Assembly: GCA_017936665.1 (NCBI GenBank)
Contig: JAGBFB010000029.1
Span: forward strand, 185,824 to 249,823
Length of the DNA stretch: 64,000 bases
Origin: Spirochaetaceae bacterium
GTDB taxonomy: Bacteria; Spirochaetota; Spirochaetia; Treponematales; Treponemataceae
Direction: 5' to 3'
The notes below the pieces were generated by a model that ran no database searches, was not told the origin of the DNA, and saw only the letters and a program-made list of their open reading frames with translations. The position numbers and the translations under genes were made by a program. This document shows, in pieces, positions 1 through 8,171 of this stretch. Each line of letters starts with the position of its first letter. Position 1 is the stretch's first letter.

Positions 1-79
1 ATTCACCAAGATAAAGAAAAATATTTTCTAGTTCTGTACTTGATTCAGTTAAATTTTTTAAAGATTCTTGAATTTCCAT
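1..79 (-). CDS. Unrecognised protein, N-terminal fragment (runs off the window)
   Basis: An open frame starts at the ATG whose complement is at 77-79 and runs off the left edge; only about 26 codons are visible, beginning MEIQESLKNLTESSTELE. An AGGAA ribosome-binding sequence sits about 8 nt upstream. It follows the ParA-like gene by 36 bp on the same strand, so the two are probably co-transcribed. The visible part is polar and helix-prone and gives no family assignment. Confidence 0.5.
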   Translation of the reverse strand, partial: MEIQESLKNLTESSTELENIFLYLGE

Positions 80-115
80 TAAAATATTTCCTAATTCCTA
101 AATAGTTATTTTGAT

Positions 116-1096
116 TTATTCTTCATTCGTAAACTCTTTTACAAGTTGCTCCAAAACTTCATCTTCTTTTTCTTCATCAAAAATTGATTCATTGAAAGTA
201 AAATTGCTATTGATAACTCGATTTGCAGTTGGATAAATACGTTTTGCAAATTCGCTTTCAGGATTTGAAAGAATAAGTGGAGTTCTTCTTGCTATTGAAA
301 TTGAAATTTCATCATCATGTGGAATAAATCCAATAAATTCCATATTCATATTCAACTTATTTTTTACCAAGGATTTTAACCTTTGAGCCATTTCGATGTC
401 ACTAGAAGTTCTTCCTTTATTCAAAATAACTTGAGGTCTAAACATATCCAGTTTGTTTATAGCTTTTGCTCCAGTTTCTGGATATTTATTGTAAATTTCT
501 TCTATAAGGTTTGTAAAAGAAAGTTCAGAACCTTCTAATCTAGTATGTGTGTAATCTTGAATTAATTTTCGTTCTTCGCTACGAGCAGGAAATTGTTGTG
601 CAAAAAATCTAAAAACACTAGATTTTAAAAAAGAATAAGCATTTAAAATAGAAGTAATTTCTGGAGTTGTAACAAGAATAGATTTGTAATTTACAAGAAA
701 AAAATCTAATGTATTGTAGGCACTTCCAGCTCCTAAATCTAAAATTACATAGTCAGCATCAAGTTGATTTATTTCTTTTAGAATTTTACGTTTGGAAAAA
801 TAATCCATATTTGCAGTTCCTGGAAATAAACAATCTCCTGCAATGAATCCTAAATTTTCTACTGCTGTTTTTTGGATGAGAGGTTCTAAATGTTCTTCTA
901 GTTTGTTGATAAAATGTCCCAACCCAGGTTTGTTGTTTTTGTGCCCCAACATTGTATGAAGGTTTGCCCCTCCAAAGTCAAAATCACAAAGAACAATCTT
1001 TTTCCCTAGTTGAGCTAATGCTACAGAAAGATTAAGAGAAATTGCACTTTTACCAACACCACCTTTACCACTAGCTATAGGAAGTATTTGTGCCAT
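116..1096 (-). CDS. ParA/MinD-family ATPase (MinD/FlhG-like)
   Basis: A 326-residue cytosolic P-loop ATPase of the SIMIBI (deviant Walker) class. The N-terminus carries the deviant Walker A motif SGKGGVGKS (residues 9-17), followed by the switch-type CDFDFGGAN and the Walker B strand YVILDLGAG near residue 117. These ATPases dimerise on ATP and position chromosomes, division septa or flagella; length and chain organisation resemble the FlhG/MinD subgroup more than plasmid ParA, and no ParB partner is adjacent. It lies downstream of the NFACT gene and upstream of another gene on the same strand, so its own context does not fix the cargo. Family assignment is firm; the biological role is inferred. 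Confidence 0.85.
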   Translation of the reverse strand: MAQILPIASGKGGVGKSAISLNLSVALAQLGKKIVLCDFDFGGANLHTMLGHKNNKPGLGHFINKLEEHLEPLIQKTAVENLGFIAGDCLFPGTANMDYFSKRKILKEINQLDADYVILDLGAGSAYNTLDFFLVNYKSILVTTPEITSILNAYSFLKSSVFRFFAQQFPARSEERKLIQDYTHTRLEGSELSFTNLIEEIYNKYPETGAKAINKLDMFRPQVILNKGRTSSDIEMAQRLKSLVKNKLNMNMEFIGFIPHDDEISISIARRTPLILSNPESEFAKRIYPTANRVINSNFTFNESIFDEEKEDEVLEQLVKEFTNEE

Positions 1097-1150
1097 ATTC
1101 CAATATTATAAGTCAAAAATCCCTTTTTTTCAAGATTTTTTTCTTCTTTG

Positions 1151-2563
1151 TTATTCTTGCAAAGCTTCTTCCATAATTTTTAATCTGGAATTTTCTAGCT
1201 TTATAGAAAGATTTTTTTCGTTAGTTGGTAAAACAGTGCCTTTGGGGGCATTTTTTGCACGACGTAGATGTTTTACCTGTGTGTAATATAAATCGGCACT
1301 TCCGTTTTTACGAGCCTTAGAATGATAAACAGCTAAATTTCCTGCATTTAGTAAAATATCTAGTGGAATAGTTTTTCCGTTACGATTTTTTATAAAAACA
1401 TATCCACCACTATAATCTCTTGTGTGCATCCACATATCTTGTCCCTTTACATGATGGCGCAAAAGTTCATCGTTTTCACTGGCTGTGCGACCAAGTAAAA
1501 TTGTCCAGCCGTTAAGTAAATATGTTAAACCTGGATGTTTTTTTGCAATTTGCTGTTTTGGCTTTGTTTGTTTATGTAAAAGTTGCTGAATTTTTATAGG
1601 ATTGGGTTCTTTTAGTAAAGATTCGTATGCTGCATCTAAATCTAGAATATCTCGTTTTGCCTTTGAAATATCATATTCAAGTTCGGTAATTCCAGAAGTA
1701 GCTTTTTTGTATTTATCGTAATAAATTTTTGCATTTTCTTGGGCATTTTTTTTAGGGTCGATAGAAATTTGTACAGTTGCACCAGATTCATAATCAGTAC
1801 ATTCTAAAAATTTAGATTCCCCATCAATTAGATGACCATAGGATAAAATTAAATCTCCTTGATGTTTCCATTGTTCGCAAGTTAAAAAACTTTCACGCTT
1901 TTCTTCAAGTTTTTTTAGAGCATTCTCCATTTTTGATTTTCTTGAAGTATAAATTTTTTCTGCTTGTTCAAGTAAGGCTTCTCTTGAAAGACTTTGAGAA
2001 TGTTCAGAGTACCATAAATCAACTTTTTGGTTAAAAGAAAGATTTTCATTTTCAGGTAAATCTTCAAAACTTCTTGCTTCAAAAACTTTTTCTTGCTCTC
2101 TAATTTGCGGAATTTCAAAAATTTTTCCTGTAATTTCATTTCTTTTTGGGCGACGATAAAAAACATCAAGAATTACAAGATTTTTATCTGTTACGATGAT
2201 ATTTGTTGCATTATTCCACAATCTAATGAATAGAAAAAATTCTTCGTCACCATGAGTAAGTTCCATTTGGATAATTCTTTCTAAACCGATTTGTTTACAA
2301 GACTGAATGCGACATCCCTTAATTCTGGACTTCATAAATTCCATAAAGCGAAGAGGTTTTTCTGTTTTAGGGATTTTTTTGCGAGTTTCATTTATTCTGC
2401 AAGCGCCTGCACCTAAACAAATTAAAACTGTTTTTGCTGTGGAATTTTTGTAAGTGTATAAAGCCAAAGTATCAAAACTTGGCTGAACAATTTGTTGAAT
2501 AAATGAACCAGATAAATCAAGTTCTTCTAAAATCAAGTTAATTTCGGTACAATTTAATGACAT
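1151..2563 (-). CDS. NFACT-family protein (RqcH/FbpA-like)
   Basis: About 470 residues with an NFACT-N-like N-terminus, a central coiled-coil rich in Lys/Glu (roughly residues 200-330) and a C-terminal NFACT-R (DUF814) domain with the hallmark HHVKGQDMWMHTRDYSGGY and the downstream YHSKARKNGSADLYYTQVKH. NFACT proteins bind stalled 60S/50S-peptidyl-tRNA complexes and add C-terminal tails (Rqc2/RqcH), and have also been described as fibronectin-binding proteins. The protein is shorter than RqcH (about 570) and seems to lack the NFACT-C part. The DR dipeptide needed for tailing in RqcH appears as ER here (IGLERIIQ), so activity could differ. An upstream in-frame ATG at 2590 would add nine residues (MFQWCILLN) unlike the family; ATG at 2563 is preferred. 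Confidence 0.85.
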   Translation of the reverse strand: MSLNCTEINLILEELDLSGSFIQQIVQPSFDTLALYTYKNSTAKTVLICLGAGACRINETRKKIPKTEKPLRFMEFMKSRIKGCRIQSCKQIGLERIIQMELTHGDEEFFLFIRLWNNATNIIVTDKNLVILDVFYRRPKRNEITGKIFEIPQIREQEKVFEARSFEDLPENENLSFNQKVDLWYSEHSQSLSREALLEQAEKIYTSRKSKMENALKKLEEKRESFLTCEQWKHQGDLILSYGHLIDGESKFLECTDYESGATVQISIDPKKNAQENAKIYYDKYKKATSGITELEYDISKAKRDILDLDAAYESLLKEPNPIKIQQLLHKQTKPKQQIAKKHPGLTYLLNGWTILLGRTASENDELLRHHVKGQDMWMHTRDYSGGYVFIKNRNGKTIPLDILLNAGNLAVYHSKARKNGSADLYYTQVKHLRRAKNAPKGTVLPTNEKNLSIKLENSRLKIMEEALQE

Positions 2564-2643
2564 ATTTAATAGTATACACCATTGAAACAACAGTTTAAAT
2601 ATGTAATATTATTATGTGTAAAAAAAATTACGAGGTAAATTTC

Positions 2644-4362
2644 ATGATAGAAGCAACTGGTGCTCAAATCATTATAAAACTTTTAGAACAACAAAATATA
2701 AAAACTGTGGCAGGAATTCCTGGTGGTTCTGTTCTTCCATTGTATGATGAACTTGCAAGAAGTTCTATAAATCACATTTTAGTTAGACACGAACAGGCTG
2801 CAGGCTTTATTGCTCAGGGAATTGCTCGTACTACAGGATTACCAGCAGTTTGTATTGCAACTAGTGGACCTGGTGCAATGAATCTTTTAACTGCAATAGC
2901 TGATGCTCGTAGCGATTCAATTCCTTTAGTGGCAATAACTGGACAAGTAAATACAAGTTTAATTGGAACTGATGCTTTTCAAGAAGCCGATACTTTTGGA
3001 CTTTCTTTCCCCATAACAAAACATAGTATTTTGGTTAAATCTGCAAAAGAACTTTTAACAGCAATTCCACAGGCTTTTGCTATTGCAAGTTCTGGACGAT
3101 GTGGACCAGTTTTAGTTGATATTCCTAGGGATGTGCAACTTGAAAAAATCACTTTTGAATCTTGGCCAGAATGTGGTGTAAAAGATAATCATTATGCAAG
3201 ATTTAGAACTGTTGGCGAAAAACTAGCAAAAGCGATAGAAGAAGCAGTTTCTTTGTTGTTAAATTCTCGTAAGCCAGTTATTTTTGCAGGTGGAGGTTGT
3301 AACTCTGTTTTATCTGCCAAGGGAATAAAAACTTTGCAAGAAATTTTTCCTATGCCAGTTGTAACAAGTCTTATGGGAATTGGAGCTTTCCCTGCAAGTT
3401 CTAGTTTAAACTTAGGCATGGTTGGTATGCATGGTTCTATGGCTTCGAATACTGCTATGCACGATGCAGATGTAATTTTGGCAATGGGAGTAAGATTTGA
3501 TGATAGGGCAACTGGTGTGATTTCTAAATTTTGTCCTAATGCAAAAATTATTCACGTGGATATTGATGCTGCCGAAGTTAATAAAATCTTTCAGTCAAGC
3601 GTGGCTGTAATTTCTGATGTGGAATCATTTTTACCAGCTTTAGTTTGTGCTTTGCAAGAAAAAATTTCACTTTTAAGTGATGATGAAAAAACTCAAGACC
3701 GAAAAGATTGGGCAGAAAAGTTGGCAAAAATTCATCAGGAGGATAAGGAAAGAATCAATAATCCTGGACGATTTATAAGTTCTATTCCTTCTTTGGCAGA
3801 AAGTGCTGGAATTAATCCTAATGATATAATCGTTACAACAGATGTTGGACAACATCAAATGTGGACTGCTCAATATTATCCGATAGAAAATCCACGACAA
3901 CTTTTAACATCAGGCTGTCTTGGAACAATGGGATTTGGGCTTCCTGCTGCTATCGGAGCGGCTTTAGCAAATCCTGACAAGAGAGTTATTTGTTTTTCTG
4001 GCGATGGCTCAATTATGATGAATGTTCAAGAAATGGCAACTTTGGCTGAACATAATTTAGATGTTACAATAGTTGTTTTAGACAACGGTGCTTTAGGAAT
4101 GGTTCGCCAGCAACAAGAAATTTTATTTGATAAAAATTATAGTGCTTCAATTTATTCAAAATCTCCAAACTTAATGAAAATTGCAGAAGGTTTTGGAATA
4201 GAAGCTGTTGATGTTTACACTCCAAACTGGAATAAAATAGCTTTTCCTAAAAAGGGAAGTGGACCTCGTTTTGTGCATTGTCCTATTGAAATGGCAGAAT
4301 TGGTACTTCCTTTTGTTCCAGCAGGAAAAGCAAACATCGAAGCAATCTGTAGCATGGAATAA
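2644..4362 (+). CDS. ilvB: Acetolactate synthase, catalytic (large) subunit
   Basis: Thiamine-diphosphate enzyme condensing two pyruvates to 2-acetolactate (or pyruvate with 2-oxobutyrate), the first common step of branched-chain amino-acid synthesis. About 572 residues, the usual length. The PYR domain has the catalytic glutamate in RHEQAAGFIAQG; the central domain has the FAD-binding-type stretch; the PP domain has the GDGSIMMNVQE metal/TPP motif. A catabolic AlsS role is possible, since no regulatory subunit gene (ilvN) adjoins. An ATG at 2614 is in frame, but ATG 2644 has a GAGG eight nt upstream and matches family N-termini. A strong terminator follows, so it looks monocistronic. Confidence 0.93.
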   Translation: MIEATGAQIIIKLLEQQNIKTVAGIPGGSVLPLYDELARSSINHILVRHEQAAGFIAQGIARTTGLPAVCIATSGPGAMNLLTAIADARSDSIPLVAITGQVNTSLIGTDAFQEADTFGLSFPITKHSILVKSAKELLTAIPQAFAIASSGRCGPVLVDIPRDVQLEKITFESWPECGVKDNHYARFRTVGEKLAKAIEEAVSLLLNSRKPVIFAGGGCNSVLSAKGIKTLQEIFPMPVVTSLMGIGAFPASSSLNLGMVGMHGSMASNTAMHDADVILAMGVRFDDRATGVISKFCPNAKIIHVDIDAAEVNKIFQSSVAVISDVESFLPALVCALQEKISLLSDDEKTQDRKDWAEKLAKIHQEDKERINNPGRFISSIPSLAESAGINPNDIIVTTDVGQHQMWTAQYYPIENPRQLLTSGCLGTMGFGLPAAIGAALANPDKRVICFSGDGSIMMNVQEMATLAEHNLDVTIVVLDNGALGMVRQQQEILFDKNYSASIYSKSPNLMKIAEGFGIEAVDVYTPNWNKIAFPKKGSGPRFVHCPIEMAELVLPFVPAGKANIEAICSME

Positions 4363-4386
4363 GCATAAGTGAAATTAGAATAGATA

Positions 4387-4450
4387 ACCCAATAAGTTTT
4401 GTAAGAAGAATTGTAATTCAAAGATACAAAACTTATTGGGTATTTTTTTT
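4387..4450 (+). terminator. Rho-independent terminator after ilvB
   Basis: A perfect 17-bp inverted repeat (4387-4403 with 4425-4441) encloses a 21-nt loop and is followed at once by a run of eight T (4443-4450). It is the cleanest intrinsic terminator seen in the window and closes the ilvB transcript. Confidence 0.95.
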
Positions 4451-4521
4451 GTTATTGTTAGAAATTGTAAAATTTTAGTTGTTTTAAAACGTTTCTAACC
4501 TAGAAATAGAAATGTTTCTAA

Positions 4522-4658
4522 GTTGTAAACGAAATGCATTCTAGGTTGTAAACGAAATGTGTTCTAGGCTAGAAATAATATCGTCAGGAACATGTAAACG
4601 AAAAATTTACAACATGTAAACGAAATGTATTCTAGGCTGTAAACGGTTTGTGTTCTAG
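4522..4658. repeat. Degenerate 23-bp tandem repeat array (about six units)
   Basis: Units of 22-23 bp abut head to tail at 4522, 4545, 4568, 4591, 4613 and 4636. The core is TGTAAACGAAATG followed two bases later by TTCTAG. Units 1 and 2 differ only at two positions, units 5 and 6 are close, unit 3 is badly degenerate and unit 4 keeps only the first half. Further partial TTTCTA/CTAG elements lie upstream to about 4490. The array fills the gap between the ilvB terminator and the hsdR remnant and encodes nothing. It has no long spacer, so it is not CRISPR. Confidence 0.8.
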
Positions 4659-4756
4659 TAAAAAATAGAAATATTTTTTAGTGTGTCATTATTTGCGACA
4701 GTGGGTGTGGTAGTATAGAGTATGAAAAAATGGGTTTTTGTGGTATAATAGAAATT

Positions 4757-4981
4757 ATGAGTAAATTACATAACGAAAAAACACGAGTTCAAATGCCTGC
4801 AATTGTTCACCTTACACGAATTGGATATAAATATATTGGTAAAATGTACGAAGAAAATGCTGGAGATGATTTTGATTCAGATACTAATATTCTTATTCGT
4901 AAATTTCATTATGCTTTTACCCGTCTTAATCCAGGTAAGGAAGAACAACACATATCAAGTAAGTTGTATACGAGGATGTGA
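4757..4981 (+). pseudogene. hsdR: 5' remnant of a type I restriction subunit gene (hsdR)
   Basis: From ATG 4757 the frame reads MSKLHNEKTRVQMPAIVHL and then LTRIGYKYI and a DTNILIRKFHYAFTRLNPG stretch, which is the typical extreme N-terminus of HsdR. Homology stops after about 55-60 residues and the frame closes at 4981, whereas HsdR normally has around 1000 residues with nuclease and DEAD-box translocase domains. The next 500 bp encode the C-terminal half of HsdS in another frame, so a large deletion removed the rest of hsdR, presumably hsdM, and the first half of hsdS. An upstream in-frame ATG at 4730 exists but the family start is 4757. No enzyme activity is expected. Confidence 0.85.
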
Positions 4982-5477
4982 TATGGTTACTATGAATGAC
5001 TTACCGATAAGATATATTTTACCTTCAAATGCAACAAAATTATTAAAACCAAATGATTTTGTTATTGAAATATCAGAAGGAAGTCCAACTCAATCAACAG
5101 GAAGAATTGTTCAAATTACAGAAGAAATAATAAATAGATTTATTGGAAATGTTATTTGCTCTAATTTTTGTCATGGAGTCAGAATTTTAAATAAAAAATA
5201 TATTTCTTATTTTTTGAGAATGTGGAATATGTTTTATGATAATAAAGTTTTCTTTAATTATGAAGGCAAAACTAGTGGTCTAAAAAACTTTCAGTTTGAT
5301 ACATTTGTGGAAAATAAATGGTACATGCCTCCAGAAGATATTGTAAAAAAATATGATTTGACAGTTAATAAAATAAAAACAAAAATAGATAAAAATGAAT
5401 CTGAAAATTTAAAGCTAACAGCTATGCGCGACCGTTTGTTGCCGTTGTTGATGAATGGTCAGGTGAGTGTGAAATGA
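4940..5477 (+). pseudogene. hsdS: 3' half of a type I specificity subunit gene (hsdS)
   Basis: In the frame ending at TGA 5475-5477 the translation is recognisable as HsdS from about 4940 (YQVSCIRGCDM): one target-recognition domain with a GDIIIE-type stretch (FVIEISEGSPTQSTGR), the conserved coiled-coil spacer (KIKTKIDKNESENLKLTAMR) and the terminal RDRLLPLLMNGQVSVK. The first usable start is ATG 4983 (about 164 residues). Full HsdS has two recognition domains and about 400 residues. The 3' tail matters: partial copies recur at 9618-9668 and 11589-11627. An AGGTGAG sequence inside the tail serves as ribosome-binding site for the next gene, whose ATG overlaps this stop. Confidence 0.85.
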
Positions 5478-6286
5478 GAAAAAGTATTATTTCAAAATAT
5501 CTTGAAAAGATATCAATAAGTTTTGCGGATATAACAAATATACCGTTATTTGTTGAATTACCAAATAAAGAAATATCAAGTGTTTCCAAGAATGTTTATA
5601 CTTTAGATTCTTTACGATGTCGTTTAATCGATTTATGTACTATCTTTGACAGAATTAATAAAAAGCAAATTGATAAATACATTGACCTTAAAGGAGTTCA
5701 AGGATCAAAAACAAGTTTAATCTATGCGCTTAAAAAAATAAATTTAAAGCAACACGATGAAATAAATCAATTAGAAAAAAAATTAGACATATTATATTTA
5801 TTAAGAGATTTTTACACTCATGGTAAAAATAAAAACATAAAAGATGCCTATAGTTTTTTAGATATAAAAGAAAGTGACCAATATACTTATCATTTCATAT
5901 GGAGAAAAGTTGAGCTGTTGTTCATAGATATATTAAAGGATCTTACAAATCTGTTAAATTATGATGTTAAAGAGTTAAAACAAGAACAGATAAAGGAAAA
6001 ATCAATTTCAGATTTAGGTAACATGTTCTGTAGAAGTAATAGTTATTTATTAAAAGAGAAAAAAAAATATATTACCCTTTTATTACATGAAGATTATATT
6101 ATTGATACACAACTTGCAAAAACTTTCGGAATAGAAATTGATATTTTACGAAAAGAACTACTAGACTTATTCCCAGAAATTATTGAAATCCATTATGTTG
6201 ATTTAGAAAGTACCAAGATATCTATCAACTCAGAATTAAAGCAACTTATTATTAATTATTATCAGGAATTAGAAAATGAAGAATAG
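5474..6286 (+). CDS. Unrecognised protein with HEPN-like motif (island gene A)
   Basis: 270 residues, no family recognised with certainty. The start ATG overlaps the hsdS stop (ATGA), with AGGTGAG 6 nt upstream inside the hsdS tail. The N-terminal two thirds are predicted mostly helical and contain an R-x4-H motif (RDFYTH, residues 111-116) at the end of a helix, the arrangement of the HEPN ribonuclease superfamily. The C-terminal 80 residues (LAKTFGIEIDILRKELL and the following hydrophobic strands) look like a winged-helix fold. The gene overlaps gene B by 11 nt and begins a four-gene unit with a KAP NTPase. A HEPN assignment is inference from one motif and helix content; a nucleic-acid-directed defence role is plausible but not shown. 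Confidence 0.6.
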   Translation: MRKSIISKYLEKISISFADITNIPLFVELPNKEISSVSKNVYTLDSLRCRLIDLCTIFDRINKKQIDKYIDLKGVQGSKTSLIYALKKINLKQHDEINQLEKKLDILYLLRDFYTHGKNKNIKDAYSFLDIKESDQYTYHFIWRKVELLFIDILKDLTNLLNYDVKELKQEQIKEKSISDLGNMFCRSNSYLLKEKKKYITLLLHEDYIIDTQLAKTFGIEIDILRKELLDLFPEIIEIHYVDLESTKISINSELKQLIINYYQELENEE

Positions 6287-7001
6287 GATATTTGAAGTTC
6301 ATGATTCAGGTACAGAAATGTATTGTATGGTTACACAATTCGAAAAAATTGATCAAGATATTTGTAAAAAAATAGGAATACCCATAGATTACAAAATAAT
6401 TAATGTATTTGGTGGAGGATCTTCTGTTTGTACATTTGCAGGATATAATTTTGATCCCGAATATTTTGAGAATAAGATATTCACTGAAAAATATGAAGGA
6501 ACCTATAAGGCAATTGGAAATATTATTAACTCAACAAAAGATATTCGTTACCTCCCAGAAGTATTTGATGTTGAAACTACTCGAAATTTTTATAACCATA
6601 TAAAATGTGGATCTTTCAATATAGCAGAGGCGCTTGAAATAATTTCTGATAATGATAATGGAAATGATAATTTGAGAAAGATTCTAATAAAAACAGAACA
6701 TGCATACATAATAAAGATATACGATATAGAAAAAAAAGAAGAAATTTTTGGGGAAACTTCTTTTGGTGGAGACGAGAAATATTGTGTGCCTAAATACCTG
6801 TGGTTACCAATTAAAGAGTTAGATAAAAGTTTGATTCCAGAATTAGTAAAAGAATTACATGAGCCAGGAGCCGGATTAAATAAAGAGGAAATAAAAAAAG
6901 TAATGAAATCTGTAATAGGTAATTCCCCTTTTGCCAATGAAACTACTGTTGATGATTTTTTTGAATCTTATAAGAAGGTTAAAGTAATTTTGCCTAAATA
7001 A
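6276..7001 (+). CDS. Unrecognised protein (island gene B)
   Basis: 241 residues; I recognise no family. The start overlaps gene A by 11 nt, which indicates translational coupling. The N-terminus reads as beta-rich (FEVHDSGTEMYCMVTQF), with a glycine-rich turn VFGGGSSVCTFAGY near residues 44-57, and the C-terminal 60 residues are charged and helical. There is no signal peptide or membrane segment, so it is probably cytosolic. Position between gene A and gene C, with no spacing, suggests the products act together. Confidence 0.55.
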   Translation: MKNRIFEVHDSGTEMYCMVTQFEKIDQDICKKIGIPIDYKIINVFGGGSSVCTFAGYNFDPEYFENKIFTEKYEGTYKAIGNIINSTKDIRYLPEVFDVETTRNFYNHIKCGSFNIAEALEIISDNDNGNDNLRKILIKTEHAYIIKIYDIEKKEEIFGETSFGGDEKYCVPKYLWLPIKELDKSLIPELVKELHEPGAGLNKEEIKKVMKSVIGNSPFANETTVDDFFESYKKVKVILPK

Positions 7002-7031
7002 TAAAGTTTTTTGTGGGAGACTAATTCTGGT

Positions 7032-8159
7032 ATGGATGAAAATAAGGTTGTATTAAATACCGCCCCTGTTATAAAAGAGTTCTATTCAATTGATACACGT
7101 GATTTAATGACTTGGGAAGTGATTTATAAAGCTTATAATTTATCTGGAAAACAAATGCATAACGAAATACTTGCTCTTTATGACCAGATGAATTTAGATT
7201 TAGAATCAAATGGTTTGAAATATTCAGACTTTAAAAAAGTATTAGTTCCTGATAAAAATAAAACAGAAGCCTGTTTTATTTTTGATAGTGAAATGACTTG
7301 TAATACTAGTTTTTATGGCTATGAAATCCTAAATAAAATGTTACCGTATATTTTAGAACAAGAAAAAATAGCCGTATTTATTGGAGATATTATTTATACG
7401 AAACCGGAAGGTGTAATACTGATTCAGAAAGAATTACATAATAATTTTCCTAAAAGAGACTTTTCAAAGGATAATATGTTAAACAAATATTTTGTAGTTT
7501 ATTTAAATAACATAACTACAAATAAAATGAATCAGATAAAAGAAAAGCTGTCCGATTACCAAGCATTTGTTGGTGCAATTGACATGGCTATAAGTTGTTT
7601 TCTGAAAGATGTTTTATCTGTTTGTATAGGTCAAGAATTTGTGAAAATTGGAAATAAAATAATTACTTCAGTTCCTGAAGATGATTTTGAACATGCTTCT
7701 GGATATTTACATTGCACATTACCAGATGGTTATGAAATTATTCCTATAAATGAAGACATATATTCAACATTTCTATGTTACAAAATAGCAAGATCGTTTA
7801 ACTCCAATGATATTTTAGATCAACAGTTTGGATTATCTTCTGTATGTAGTAATTATATTGATTTATCTGGTTTTACTATAGAAATTGAAGATGAAAAATT
7901 AAAAAATTATCTGCAGACAAAAAAAGCTGGAACGTTACAACAAGCTGGTCTGACTTCATTGTCGAAAGAAAGTTTAATAAAAAAAATTGAGGAAGCTATA
8001 AACACCAATACATTATATGACATAAGACTTCGTTCAAATGGTGTAATCTTGTTTTTTACACAAATAGAATTGATTACTACTAATAGAAAAATCAGATACA
8101 TCTTATCACTTGAAGTAAAAGTAGATGAAAAGAAACTAAGGGTTATTACAATGTATTAG
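7032..8159 (+). CDS. Unrecognised protein (island gene C)
   Basis: About 375 residues with no recognised domain. A TTG at 7011 is in frame but lacks a ribosome-binding site; ATG 7032 has GGGAG 12 nt upstream, so it is preferred with moderate confidence. The sequence is mixed alpha/beta, soluble and without signal peptide; residues about 205-260 are hydrophobic and Cys-containing. The C-terminal stretch ends in alternating strands (RKIRYILSLEVKVDEKKLRV). It starts 30 bp after gene B and is followed 12 bp later by the KAP NTPase gene, so it is part of the same putative operon. Confidence 0.55.
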   Translation: MDENKVVLNTAPVIKEFYSIDTRDLMTWEVIYKAYNLSGKQMHNEILALYDQMNLDLESNGLKYSDFKKVLVPDKNKTEACFIFDSEMTCNTSFYGYEILNKMLPYILEQEKIAVFIGDIIYTKPEGVILIQKELHNNFPKRDFSKDNMLNKYFVVYLNNITTNKMNQIKEKLSDYQAFVGAIDMAISCFLKDVLSVCIGQEFVKIGNKIITSVPEDDFEHASGYLHCTLPDGYEIIPINEDIYSTFLCYKIARSFNSNDILDQQFGLSSVCSNYIDLSGFTIEIEDEKLKNYLQTKKAGTLQQAGLTSLSKESLIKKIEEAINTNTLYDIRLRSNGVILFFTQIELITTNRKIRYILSLEVKVDEKKLRVITMY

Positions 8160-8171
8160 AAGAGTAAAAAA

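Noticed and set aside
4522..4658. CRISPR array
   Set aside because: The 22-23 bp units abut directly with no unique spacers, and no cas gene is near.
4803..4982. Longer start for the hsdS remnant at 4803
   Set aside because: That part is the hsdR coding sequence read in another frame; HsdS similarity begins only near 4940.
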